Shown here piece by piece: positions 37,509 through 50,700 of a stretch of 64,000 nucleotides of DNA (position 1 is the first letter of the stretch; each line of letters opens with the position of its first letter). Source of the DNA: Colius striatus. Lineage: Eukaryota > Chordata > Aves > Coliiformes > Coliidae. Under the pieces are notes generated by a model, which was given only the letters and a program-made list of their open reading frames with translations, was not told the DNA's origin and made no database searches. The stretch is from contig NC_084763.1 in the NCBI RefSeq assembly GCF_028858725.1, forward strand, positions 53,204,152-53,268,151. The letters run 5' to 3'. The translations under genes were made by a program, and so were the position numbers.

Positions 37509-40500
37509 ACACTTCATAGGTAGGCAATGAATCATTTAATTGCAGGTTCAGAGTGACTCTCATAAAAAGATGCTAATGAGCAATCTGAACAGTACAGCTT
37601 CTGAAAGCATCACTTTTGCTCAGTTGTACCTCGCTTTATAAACAAGCCTTTGAAAGAGTGAGGGTCATTTGTGGTATAAGGGTCAATTTTGCAGCATTGA
37701 ATTTATCATCATTTTCTTAGAATATGGGCTTCAGAGAGCGCTTTATGTTTTTCTGGTCATGCTATTTTCAATCCCACAGAACACAGGAAAAAATCCAGCC
37801 TCTGCAGTATTTGCATTTTTTTCCTTAAAGAAATATTTAGTACTTAGCAGCTTCAGAAGAAGATGCATGTTATTATGTTTTGTCATCTGTTTTTTTGCTA
37901 GCAAAGAAAGGAGTCTTATTAAGAACTTTGGTCATGGTGCAAAAAGCAAGTTATTCTCATTCCATCATTTTAATGTTATTTTCTTCTTTGCAAAATGCAG
38001 TATTGTCCCAGAAGAACATATTGTGGTTTCTAAATCCTCATTTGTAATATCACTGCTCACTCTAAGAGCAAGAATTGAGTATAACTTGTATTTTAAATGA
38101 AGCTGGTTGTGTCTTTTATGTCAAAAGAAATGTGACAGTAATAAAAAATGGAATGCAATGCAGATTAAATCAACTAAATTATTTAAAAAGTCATATGTTA
38201 GCTACACAACAGCAAAACATCCACTTTCTTCCTGATTACATTTCCCAGAATACTGCACGTACAAAGAGAGTTTGTAGCTCCTATCTGCACTTCAGTAGGT
38301 GCTAAGCTCTAAGATCCAAACACAGCAGTATACCACTGATAAACAGCATGCAGACTGAAGGAATCCATATGTATGTTATAGTCATTTAAATATATATTAT
38401 TCCAAAGTTAATCAGAGTACAAACCTTTCCAAACATCCTTATTTTCTCAAGGAAATTGTCATTTGTAATTACGTCCCTCCATAAACCCACAGCTGCTTCA
38501 GGCAGACTAGATTACCTTTTCACTCTAAGTATAATGGCATCAGCTTTGCTGGAGAGAGTGTATTTACTCAATCTTTTCTCATTAAAGTACACATTCTGAT
38601 AAAGATGATGTCTGAATTGAAACAGACACAAGTTTCAGAAAGCAACAAAAGTGTGAAGCTAGGAGCTCATTATAAGCAAAAAAAAAATTCTATATCAGAA
38701 TTTACTGTGATATTTAACCTGTGACTATCACAAATTGCAAGAGGCAAATTGGAAAGCATTGCCTGCTGTTACATTTCTTTTTAATGACTCACATTTCCTT
38801 TCTGTGAAAATGAAATCTTATACATCAATGCCCAGTTGATCATGAATATAAGAAACTGAAAATCTGAAATATGATCTGAAACTTAAAACAAAACATAGAG
38901 GCTTTTATGCTTATTTCAGAGCACAGAATAATATAATTGAAAGAACACAGCATTTCAAAGTTTAAAAATATGCATTTTTTTGGTCCAGTTCATAAGCTTC
39001 AAGCTATTTGTAGTTGAATCTCGCTGTCTAATGAAAGTTCCAACGGCATCTTTGTGTCATCTTCTCAAATAATAATATGCTGTTATATAGAATCATACAT
39101 TTGTCCCTGGTAATAGTCTTAAATTTGGGCATGTAACTATTTGCACAGTTAACTCAGGACATTGAATTGTCCCAGCAGGACTGCAGACTGTCTTAAAACC
39201 ACTTATTTAAAACAAACAGCAATGTTCCTCCTAATATCCTGTGCTGCCTTGGTTGAAAAACATATCACGTCTCTCTTCAGTAAACAGAAGAGACAATGTT
39301 TTGAAGAGTCCTTCCCTTTCCCTTGAGTACATTTTATAGGTGAGTTTATCTGGATGTGAGTTTCTGGAAGTAATAAAACTTCCTCAGTCTTTTAGTGCAA
39401 TCTATAGATGTTCAGGGCTCAAGTGTATCAGTGTTCACAGCCACCTTCAACTTATGCCTTTATGTAAGCCAAAACTTATCTATAACAAGTGATTACAGCT
39501 GTCTCAGTGGTCCTTAATAATTATTTTTAGACAATACAACCTGATAAAACAGACACTGAGAGCAAGAACCAAGAGCAATGTAAAGCTACATTTTAGTACA
39601 TAAATTCCTTGATTCACCTCTTGCTTTCTTTGCATCCCAGAATGATGAGCTAGATGTCAAAGATCATAGACATTGCATGGATAGTTCCAAGGGAACAGAT
39701 TGGCAGAGCTCCTTCCTTAATTACAGTGTGCATCCTGCCCACTGCCCAAAGTACCCTATCTGCAAGCTGAAGGCAAGCAGAGCAATGCCTTGGTAGCTGA
39801 TTTTAAGCCATGGTTCAGATTTCAGTTCTGAAATGTAGTTTTGCAGTGAAGTAAGGAAAAACGGAAAGGAATGGGTGGTGAAGCAAGAGTACAACGGGCA
39901 CATCAGTCTAACGGAGAATCTCAAGGGTTTTCACTTCCTTTGCTCAAACTCAGAGGCTGAGATCCTGGTATGGATCAGCAGAATTGGCTAGATAAAAAAG
40001 GGGTAATATTGACTTCTCCAGCTGAAAATCAGGTCTGCAAGATATTTCCCATCTCCTCTCTCTCAAAGTCTCCAAGCCTCTAAGCTCACATGGAGGAGAG
40101 CTAGAGAAAAAGAACTAGAAAAACTTCTCTGCTTCCACCTTTAATCTAACAGAACAAATCTGTGAGTTTTCTTCTTTATGGTGTTATGGTCTGAGAAGTG
40201 TTCTGCTGGAAGTCTGCCTTACAGCTTAATAGTATAAACTTTGGATAACTCCTTTCTAAAACCAGCTGGTCTATCTGGCCTTGCTACTGATGTATTTGTA
40301 GTGTGTGCATGTTAGCTGAGGCTATACTTCTGTTTACAGTGAATTAGCACAGCTCTGAGAGAAATCTTATGCTATCTTACTGACCCACGACTCCACACTG
40401 ATGAGAAGAAAGTTTCACCTTTTCCTGGAACCTAAGGCTTCTCTTTCAGCTTATTACCATCATTTTATTCTTACAAAGTATTTGCTTTTGATATTCTTTT

Positions 40501-40690
40501 GTAGGATCTTTTACAGAGACTTATGAGCTCAGTGACATCTTATTTAGACTTATATTTTACTTAAATGCTTTTTGATTCATTGCACTAGTTTATATTAACT
40601 ATATAACTTGGAGTGTTTCTCATGATAATGAATAACTGTCACATTCATCCATACAGCTGATGCCAGGCTAACTCTGCCTTACATATAATG
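37509..40690. other. Intergenic, no feature recognised
   Basis: The plus frame at 37669-38100 (143 codons) is rich in Phe, Ile, Leu and Ser from AT-rich codons and looks like chance. An A10 run lies at 38678-38687. Confidence 0.55.
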
Positions 40691-41195
40691 GAAGCCGTGG
40701 GCTTCCTGGTGTGTGAGGGACCCTGTGGTGGAGCAGAGGAATGACGAGGAGGCTGCCTGCCCTGAGCCAAGACAAACAGCAGGAGCCATTGGGAAAGGAC
40801 TGACTGCACCCCCCATCCCCTACCCTTCTGAGCTGCTCATGGAGGGAGGAGGTAAAGACACCTGATTGAAAGGATTGAGTACCTGAGCCTGGGAAGAGGG
40901 GAAGGAGGAGGGGAAGGGGATCTTAAAAGTCTGGTTCTGCTCTTTATCGTTCATCCTACTCGGTTTTGGTTGGGTATTTCTGTTTGTTATGCTTTTGGGT
41001 TAATTTAATTAAATTTTTAAATTAAATTGGTTTGGATTAAGTTGAATTTTGTTTTCTTCCCAAGTTGAGTAGTCCTTGTCTATTTTGCCTGGGACCATAA
41101 GTGATGAGTGAGCCCTCCCTGTCCTTAAGGTGTTCCAAAGGTCCTTGTTATGGCTGATGGTGGCTCTTTGTTCCTGGATGGCCTAAATCATGACA
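40691..41195 (+). mobile_element. Endogenous retrovirus LTR fragment (5'-truncated)
   Basis: Same family as 1931-2437 and 11552-12615. Shared blocks are GGACTGACTGCACCCCCC, CTGGGAAGAGGGGAAGGAGG, ATCTTAAAAGTCTGGTTCTG, CCTACTCGGTTTTGGTTGG, GGGACCATAAGTGATGAGTG, and the CA end GCCTAAATCATGACA. The A/T-rich core at 41001-41030 is nearly palindromic. The left boundary is approximate because the 5' half is missing or too diverged. Confidence 0.8.
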
Positions 41196-44100
41196 AAGTA
41201 TTCATAATCTTCCTTGAGAAATATAGTGTAGCAATAATAAAAGTAGTTGGCTGTAAACAACACTTTCCAATGAGCTCATGGTAGAGATCATTGTCATAGC
41301 ATTAAATACTGAAATTACAGCAGTTATTTGGCAAGTCAACTTGAGGTTTCTTTTATTTACAGCGATCTACAATAAGACCATCTGCTGCTACTGTTATCAT
41401 TCTTTATATATTCCCTTCTGTGCAGCATGGTTTTTTGGCTCTGTGCTCAAACATAGCCTATGCAGAAGACCATAAACCAACAACTTCATTGATGTGTTTA
41501 TGCTTTCTTGGATCCTACTTTTCTTGGGAACTTATGAGCCCAAACAGAATGCAGAAATTTGGCATGCCATAGGTGTGTGAAATGTTTGAAGACAAAAAGA
41601 CAGGAAATAACACCTGGAGCTAATGATAGAGAGGAATGAATTCACTAGCTTGAAGGCAAAATAGACACATTAACTGATAACAGTTAAAAGTAAATAATTT
41701 TAACTAATTTAAGTCAGGGCCAAAGAAACAAACCTACCTTAGTACTGATAAAAGCTGAGGGGAGCTTTTTCTGGTAGGAAGGTATGGGTAAGTGTACCAA
41801 GACGGAGGGAGGGACAGAGGAGGTATGACCTCCATCCTTCCATCTTGTTGAGTGTTGGCTGATTTTGTTTTACAGACATTAGACAATATCTCAGCTGAGA
41901 GAAACACAGAAAACAGAGGAAATTAAATGCTATTGTAATAGGAAGAAATTCGGAACTCATCTTCCAGAGAGGTTACAGCTTTTCACAGGTGGTTGAAGCT
42001 GCCTGGCTGGCAGTCCTCATGTCTTATGCCACAATCCAGGGAGCTACAATTACCTACAAACAAATTGCTGGTCTTTTCATGTGGCTTTGTTAGCTTGGTT
42101 TTGCTAGCTGCTTGTCTTTTTTTTTCCAATATTTTAAAATTAATTTAGCATTCCCTGTTTTTAGAAGGATAATGAAAAGTAGGATATCACGATGTTAAAT
42201 CTCTTCGCTAAATTACCTTTAAAAAAATGCCTCACTATTTAGCAGTATTCCTTAGATGATGTTTACAGATAATGATACGGGCAATGTAGTTTGTTCTTTC
42301 TTGGTGTTGACCCTGTCACAACCATTTTGCTGCTTAGTACTTTCATTTCTAAATTGGTGATCTTTTTTTTCCTTGGAAAAGCAAGAGAAAATCCTGGGGA
42401 GGAACTTTTCATTTCCCTTGCTGTCAAACTGTTAACTTATCTTTCATCCACTTCAAATTTGTCAGGAACACAGGGAATTTAAATGTGTTGGGGAAAACAC
42501 ACAGCCCACAATTTTAGTGACTTTTAGTGCTATAGAAGTGCTTTGTTTTTATTAGCTACCCCTTTTATCTATATAGTTGCACCTCCTATATTGCAAATGG
42601 AAGACAAATTTTAATGGTTTAAAAAAAAAAGCAGTGTCTGTCAAGGCTACTAGATTTTGCATATTTGAATGCTCTTATTTACTAAGAACACACTGTGATC
42701 ATTTATCATAAAATCATTAGTTTTTGATCTGTCTATGCATATATGTTTTGAAGAGTGATTTTCAGCCAAGGTTGCATCTTTTGCAATCAGCAGTGGAGAG
42801 AGTGTCTGCGTTCCACTAAAAGCAAGAAACTAATAGTTTATCATTACTTAGGTTTGATTACTTTACACAGGGCACAAAGGAAAAAAATAACCTCTTTCCT
42901 GAACATTGCAGAACTTAGACAGCAGTGACTGCTACAGACAGCTGCTGGGCTCATGACAGCTAAGCTTCATGCAGTCAACTGGGCCATTCACCAGCAAGGC
43001 TTATATGGGGGTCCAATACTCCTTCTATAACTTTAAAAGAAATTGAATATCTTTTACCCTTGTGGCATATCTGAGATCTTATCCAAATTCTGTCATAAAG
43101 GAATGGTAATTGATACAACTAACTAAAGAATAATGCTAATGACAGAGTATGTCCCCTTGTGAGTCAGCTAGCCAGTAAGTAGTGGAGGTGTAAAGCCTCT
43201 CTCTGGATTTTCTTCAAAGATAACAAGGTTCCCTGCAGCCTAGAGAACAGAGTGCAAAGTGAGGACCTAGTATTTCTAATCTGAATGGGAGACAATGCAT
43301 TAAAAAGTCAATTACTTTAAAAAATAAGTTTTTGAATGCAATTCATGCATGATAAATAAACATGAAAGAATGGAAGATGGATCTCCAGCTCTTAAAGTGC
43401 ATTTTGCCTTGAAGAATCACAAATCTACTGGTTTTAATGGCTTCTTTTCAGACAAAAGATGTTTTAAATTTTGCTCCCAGTGGGAATGCATTGGCAAATT
43501 TGTTACTGGACATAGACAGCAATCATAAACAGTATTTAGCAAAGGAAGGGAGAAAGATACTCAAAGGGTGGTTGAGAAGGAAGATGAGAGGGTTAATATC
43601 TCTTCCCATCAGGTGTCTACCCAGAGCTGTGTCAGGTGTACTGCCAAAATTAGGTGTTTTACACTCTTCTCTCTTCAATTTCCTGAGTGGGAACTTTAAG
43701 CCTTGCTTCCACTCTGCCTGTTACATCAAATTATTAGGCCCCAGAGTACATGCAGGTAAAGCATTATGAACAAGTTGGGATATTTCACAGGGGCTGGTGA
43801 AACCCCTTTCCTAAAGCAAGCTCCTAGAGTTAAGATGTTTCTATCATCACAGTATGACAAGGACAGCATTTCTGTGTCTTAGAACTCCCTTGGGAGTCAG
43901 AAGCACAGTGATTTGCACAGGGAATTGCAGGGAAATCTCCCAGATTTGTAGTGGCCACCAAACGTGCTGCTTGTCATCTGATTTATCAGCTATATGTGAC
44001 TCTCCAAGGTAGAAACCATCATGTTAAAGATGTTATCAGAGTTGACAAAAGTAAAGGGTGAATTTCCAGACAATTCTCATTCTCTTTATAAAACAAAGAC

Positions 44101-44966
44101 AATTCCCTTTGTCCCATGCAAAAGAGGCTGATAAATATACCTTTTTCCTCCTCTTTCACTTTGTTTATTCAGGAACGTGTAGGCACTGCATGTGCAGTGT
44201 TTTAATATAACTTTTGAGGGCGAGGAGTAAAAAAGACCAAGGACAACAAAATGCTTTTCCTTCAGTTGCTCGTAACAGTGCTGATGGCAAGTTCTGCTTT
44301 AGTAACAAAAGGTACACTGCTGCTGCCTGATGAAACACAAAGACTATATTGCTGAAGGAATAAAAAAATCAATGTAAATGATGTTAAATGTCCAGCATTC
44401 TATTACTCTAAGTCAGACAAAACAGCTGAAAACAATCCAGCGTGTGATGGAGAAAGCATGCAGCTAAATACAGTAAGGCATAAATGTATTTAAAGGCTAA
44501 TGGATGACAAAAACAATTAAACACAGATGCAGATGACATCATCTGAGAATCTGCCTTACAAGATAAAGAAGAGAAGCAGTTGGGAAGTAATGCAGCAAGG
44601 TGATGTGAAATGGTAACGCATGAGAAAGAAAAGAAGCGAGTGAGAAATCAACATACATGCACTAGGTTAAAGGCAGTGCCTCTAGCAAGTCACCTTTTCA
44701 GCCATAACCTTTTTAGGAGGAGGCATTGATAGATCCCAAACTGTGGGCCTCTGAAGTCAGTCTAGCTGAGCAATATATACCATGGGGTTCAGTTGCCCGA
44801 GGACACTTCCTTGGTGGAGGATTTTTCAGCTGCAATGTAGTGCTGGGCTTTCCTCCTCCTATGTGGTCTGCAGTCCTTCCCCATCGTCTCTTGCCATGTG
44901 AGATGCCATAGCTGAGCAGATGAAACTGGAGGCACCTTTGTAAACAGTTGTAGCTTTGTTCTCTCA
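41196..44966. other. Intergenic, no feature recognised
   Basis: The plus frame at 43437-43769 (110 codons, with its own ATG) has mixed composition but no recognised motif. Short A or T runs lie at 42117-42125 and 42621-42630. Confidence 0.5.
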
Positions 44967-45020
44967 CAGACTTGATGATCTTGAAGGTCTCTTCCAGCTG
45001 AAATGATTCTATGATTATTC
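44967..45020 (+). mobile_element. CR1 LINE 3' tail remnant (second tail class)
   Basis: Sense CR1 end of the class GACTTGATGATCTTGAAGGT, then CTCTTCCAGCTGAAATGATT and the octamer CTATGATT. Only about 54 bp remains; the tail type is shared with 731-1281 and 47285-47731. Confidence 0.8.
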
Positions 45021-47284
45021 TAGGATTACTGTTACTGTTGAATGATTTAGCAGCCATAAGCTACATGGAACTGTTTTTGTTAGAATGTTGCAGTCAGCAC
45101 ATCCAGCAGGTAGACTGAAATGGAAAAGTTGTTGCCATATAAGGCACCTGCAAGGCTGCTGAAAAATTATTCACACAGCAGTTTTTGGTGGGGGGGACCT
45201 ACACCCTGACAGGAGATATGAGAGCTTCCTTATCACCAAGACATAAGCCTTCAAAACTACATAAGCCCTTCAGAGGGTTGTGAAGCAATGGAAACCTGTT
45301 TAACATTTAAACAATTTCCTTAGGTTTGCCAATGTACAACTGACTGCTCTACAGCTGCTGTCATGGGTAGTGAATTCCCATATGTCACCCAGACAGCAAG
45401 GCTAAAGAAGTTAATGTGGTAAGATAATAGAGCTCAAATGACCACTTCAGATGACAAAATGCACTTCAGGAAGTTAAATACACAGGTCTTAACTGTAACA
45501 TCTAATAAGCAAAATGAAACATATTGCATTAGAAATCTGGACCTTCTTGAATGCCTCAGTTTCAGGTTTTCTCTCCTGGAGCCTTTGCAAGTTCCTGCTT
45601 TGGGCAATGCATCCAGAGTAGTGGGTTTCAATTGCAAGAATGTCTTGACTGCTGTGAAACACTGAATCAAGAACAAATAAAAGTACATTGGCTGATGATA
45701 CAAGAAATTGAAGAAATGTATTTCCCCTCTTTCTGCACAGCCTATAAGAGGGGAAGTTCTGTGGTTGTTACTCTGATTTCAAACTCAGTTTTACACAAGG
45801 AGGTGAGTTTCCAAATGCCTAAGTAATGTGTCCTAGCAATCCAAATGGTAAACTTTCTCTGCCTAATTGATTTGGTCCTTTGGAAAGCTAAGGCAGGTGG
45901 GTCCTCTGCCATCACAAATTGCACAAATACTGCAATTAAGGCAATACAAGTGTTTAATTTGCCACCGAGTATAACTAAAATTGAGATTTGGTTTCTTTGT
46001 GTCTAAAGCAGTGGCCTTAATCAGAGATCATAGGTAATATATGATGTATTGCTCAATGAAGTTTACAACCATGACTCAGCTGCAGGAAGCTGGCCTTGAT
46101 ACAGATCATTCTGATCGGGTGAATGTGGTATGATGTTGACTACATCTCTCTGTCTAGTCTAGATTTTTGCCCAGGGACTACTAAAGTTGAGGGATGGCTA
46201 GCTTCAGCATTATACTGATTTTTGTGCTATTTTGTTCTTCTGAGATGTACACAGATCTTAATTTCATCCTCAACCATGAAGCATATGTCTGTAACAGATA
46301 TTTATACCAAGCCATACCTGTGCTATCAGCAATCAGATTAATAGAAATGTAATAGTAGTGTATAATCTGGGCAGGCTATAAACAAAGCTCCATGAAATAT
46401 GTGTGCACACATTTCAGAGCATTACCCACACATTCTTTTTTTCTTTCTATTCAAGAAGTGGCTGACTGCACTTCCTGGATGTCTCTGGAAACTCAGCATA
46501 CATCAGGATGTATGAATGTGTGGAGCACCTGAGGGAGAAGAAAGGAACAACACTGTAGGGCAAAGAAAATCCTCTGACATTCTGGAAGAGTTATAAATAC
46601 GTGTATGAAGAACATTTGGAAAGAAAATAACCTTGGCTACCATCTTCCTACTCATGTAAGTATTTCCATAAGAGGAATAGTGGTGATTATGAGGACAATG
46701 ATGAATTAGAATGATAAAGTGTCAATAAATCCCTTGAATTTGGGGCTTTAAAGGTCAGAAAGTTTTTAACATTAGAACATTGGAGGAGTGGAAAATAGTA
46801 CAGCACATGCTATAAATCTTCTAGCAGAAGCTTTCAGAAAGCTATAAAAAAAATCAGTGTTACAACATACATATGATTGAATTTCAATGATTCATTATTT
46901 TATAGTGGCCATAACATGAAATCTTCATCTTCCTCTGAAATTGAAGGTTAAGAGGATATATTATTTTACACTGCTCTGATGTTTATATGGAACTCTGAAA
47001 ATTGCATAAAGAAAAGCAGAAAATTAAAGGAGACAATAAAAATTGTGTATGATAAGAGGGAGACCATTGCTCTCTTACAGGTATACAGTTAACTGGACCA
47101 CTTCTCCCCCTTCAAATTAGTACATTCCTGCATTCCATTAGTGTAACAAGACTGCCTTGCTTTGACAGCTGTAGCTTTATATATTTTTTCATATATAAAA
47201 GTCATATCCAAAGTTTTTCGAGCTAGAACGAATTTATCTTTCATTTTTTTAAGTAAGCTCAAGCTTTTATTTCATCCTGTGATT
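45021..47284. other. Intergenic, no feature recognised
   Basis: A G7 run lies near 45190. No transposon or exon was recognised. Confidence 0.55.
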
Positions 47285-47731
47285 GATTCATTGAATTTTT
47301 TTGGTTGGAAAAGGCCTTTAAGATCATTAAGTCCAACCCTTAACCTAATACTGCCAAACCCACCAGTAAACCATGTTCCTCAGCAACTCATCTTTGCATC
47401 TTTTAAATATGTCCAAGGATGGCGACTCCACCACCTCCCTGGGCAGCCTGTTCCAATGTTTAACAACTCTCACAATGAAGAAAAATGTTCCCCATATCTG
47501 GTCTAACCTCCCCATGCCATTTCCTCTTCTATCACTTGTTTGTTGGGAGAAGAGACCAACGTGCATCTTGCTACAACCTCATTTGAGGTAGTTGTAGGGA
47601 GTAAGGTCTCCTCTGAGCCTCCTTTTCTCCAGGCTTGAACGACTTCACCTCCCTCAGCCGTTCCTCATAAGATTTGTGCTCTAGACCCTTCACCAGCTTC
47701 ATTGCCCATCTCTGGACATGCTCCAGCACCT
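47285..47731 (-). mobile_element. CR1 LINE fragment, ORF2 C-terminus plus 3' end
   Basis: Antisense CR1, about 450 bp. On plus it reads GGTTGGAAAAGGCCTTTAAG, TCCCTGGGCAGCCTGTTCCA, TGGGAGAAGAGACCAACGTG and CTCCTTTTCTCCAGGCTTGA; the far end is GCCCATCTCTGGACATGCTC. The minus-strand translation includes [20 protein letters not shown]. It belongs to the tail class with TTGGACTTAATGATCTTAAA on the minus strand. Immediately after its 5' end, sense-strand octamers follow (47731-47747). Confidence 0.95.
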
Positions 47732-47747
47732 GTGATTCTATGATTCA
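47731..47747 (+). repeat. Plus-strand CR1-type octamer tail
   Basis: TGTGATTCTATGATTC directly abuts the 5' end of the antisense CR1 at 47285-47731. In this orientation it is the end of a sense CR1, of which nothing else remains upstream. Confidence 0.55.
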
Positions 47748-50700
47748 TTATACTGCTGTGATACTCTCTCTAACATTCAGTGTAGGCTATGGTATTGCCT
47801 GTAGTTCCTTACATAAGAGAGCTCTGCTTTCCAGCTGCAATCGGGAAGAAATAACCTTGACAGAAATGCCAAATTTCCCGAGCTGAACAATCTATAGCAA
47901 TCACAAAAAGGCCTACTACACATCAAGCTTAATCACAGCTAGTGGTAATAGCAAGGAAGATTGAGAGTATTTGTGTCTAAATGATTGTGTCTAGAAATTA
48001 AATTGCAGTCCAGCTGAATGGTGTTTGTGGGGAAAATAGCATACAGTACATTTACATTGCAGTTGTGTCCCTCTCATTCTCTTTTGTATTGGAATAAGAA
48101 GAACAGATGACAACTTTGGTTTCATACCAAGACCAGATTCTACATTGCTACAAATATATTTTATTTGTTACCTACCAGTAAACTCAATGCTGCAAAGAGA
48201 TTAGCACCTATTGGGTAGTACATGTGGGAAATGGAATATGTTGTATCTTCTGTGCCTCATATCATTCAACTAACGGCCCTTTTATTACAGGCTAGTTATA
48301 GCAAACCTGTCAGTTTTAAACGACACGATACTGAAAGCCCCATGACTTTAGCCACCTGAGAATTGCAGTATATAATAACCATGAAATGCACAGCCTGAAA
48401 TGTCTGCTTATAAAAAATGAACAGATAAAAGAGGAGAAGTTATAGTTCCACCTATTTATTAGCCTTTATAGATGCAAGTGGTACGTTTTATGAATCAGAT
48501 CACCAGGACATTTCAGCTATTTCTGCTTGTCTAAAAACTTTATTGCCAGCGTATAATGTTTTTCCTGTCACTTTTAATGTTTTTACTGAAGTTGGATCAT
48601 GATAAGATCTTGTATAAAAATTACTTCTCATTCAATCAGTTTGGTTCCCTGTTTAGTTCATCTATGTATTAATATGTATGGTCAAGTAGGATGAGTTTGT
48701 AATAATCCCTTTGTTCCAGGCAGTGCAGTTTGCCAAGGCAGTAAAAGTGAGTGAGTGGGATTGTACCCCCTACTCACATCTCATCACCAGATTGTTTCCT
48801 GCATCCCAGTTTCTGCAGGAGTGTTAGATGTGAGTGAACCCACCAAGGGCAATCTAAACACAAAGGTGTTACTTAAGGCAGAAAAGAAAAACAATCCACC
48901 TGCCCAGACCTCTGACATCAGCGTTTAGCCTGACGTGACCTGTATTGCTGGAGTTGATGTATAGGGAGGAAAAAGAGTCATATTGACCTTCAAGGTACAG
49001 CAAGGATTGTTCCAGGCTACTGCTTAGTGAAATATACAATTAGGTTCATATTCCTATACAACAAAATAGTTGTGTCTGGAATTAGAGTGGAAAAAATGTC
49101 TGGATACTCACAATGAAACTTTTACCAGCCCCTTTGTACTATTAGTCACTATTAGTTCAGGATGATAAGGTCTAAAGAGAATATTATTGATTTGTTTCTT
49201 GCCAGGTTACTGGCTCAGGGCTTCAGCTGTGTGGATCACTACATGTTATTTGAAGTTGGCAATGTAACTGACAGTCATATTCATCCTTGATGTGAGCCTA
49301 TTACAAATGGGACTTCGGCCTGATATGCTGCTGCATTTTCCTGAGAAACAGTTTTAGATATACCTCAAAGGCTTCCATCAGAAAGCTGATAAATAATGCT
49401 AAGCCAGGAGTCCACAAAGTCTTAATAAGTGATATTTTGTTGTTTTCCTTTCAAACCAACACTTGTAAGATACACAGAAATGGAATTTTATGTGCCATAT
49501 ATTTGTTTAATATAGGACAAGAAAAAAAAAAGACAACACTAATTCCTAACACTTTTATCAGCCTTGGTGTGGAAAGGAAACAAAGGTTCATAAATTACAC
49601 AGCCAGAATAATATGAATCCAACACTGCTTCCTTCATACGCAGAGAAAAGACAAAGATTTCTGGTATGATGGCTGGCCTCTCTGCCAAAAGATTCAAGTA
49701 TTTATAATCTATAACAAAGCAGATGATAGAAATTTTATTAATGTGTTTTAAATTAGTAGAGTTATAAGTTCATTTTACTTTTAAACCTTTTTTAACAGAA
49801 GCTTTTACAGAGTTCAATACCTTACACTGAGTTACTCACAAATAAATTTCTCTCCCTGTGTTCCATTTAACCAAAGTGAAAAATTCCATTTTGTGGTAAA
49901 CTCACTAATTAATTTAGAGATTTATTTAGCTATCTGTAAGTCTACAAATGAATCTTTGTCCTATTTCTTATTAATCCATACACCAGATGAATTATCTCAC
50001 TTTCAGTGCCATTGAAATGAGAATTACTTTTTCAATTCCCATTTTTCATTAGTGCAGCAGTCCTGGAGCATTAGAAGTCCCTCTCTCCATTTCATTTTTG
50101 TAGTCTGATTACTGCCCAGTGTTTGGAAACAACTTCTGAAATACCCAGGGCTGCAATGGGTATCCCCAGTCAAGTATCAACGAGCCTGTCTTGGACTCCA
50201 TTAGAAGTTTTAACAAAATTAAATTGGCAATGCTGACTTTTGAATTTCAGTTGAGAGATAAAGTCACTTCTGCTGCTCAATCCCAGGAAAATCTTCCAAG
50301 GAAAGACTAGCTCTTTGGGGATTATTTTTTAACTTGATTTTCTTTTTGGTTTATTTTTTGAGATAAAAGACTAAACCTTGGATTACAAAGTTTCAAGACA
50401 GAGTTGCTTGAACTATTAACAATAAAATACATTGCCAATTGCTCTATCAAAGCCTGTCTCTGTTTGTAGTCAGTACTTCAGGAATCCTCCCAAGGCTGTT
50501 GTCCTGCACAGAGATCTCATTACTTTCTGGCACATCTGCAAGAATTGAAATGGAGAATGTTCAGCTTTACTGTTCAAATTGCACTTGGAATTTGGAGTCT
50601 GATATTGAATCAGGTACTGCTTTCTCCTGGTGTTTCTACTCACATTTCTTTCATGTGCATTTATCTGCCCATACTCTGACTTTGACTAGCTCACCTCCTG

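Noticed and set aside
37669..38100. 143-codon plus-strand open frame
   Set aside because: Dominated by Phe/Ile/Leu/Ser/Lys as expected from AT-rich random sequence; no domain recognised.
43437..43769. 110-codon plus-strand open frame starting with ATG
   Set aside because: The composition looks protein-like but no family was recognised and there is no supporting signal around it; kept only as a note.
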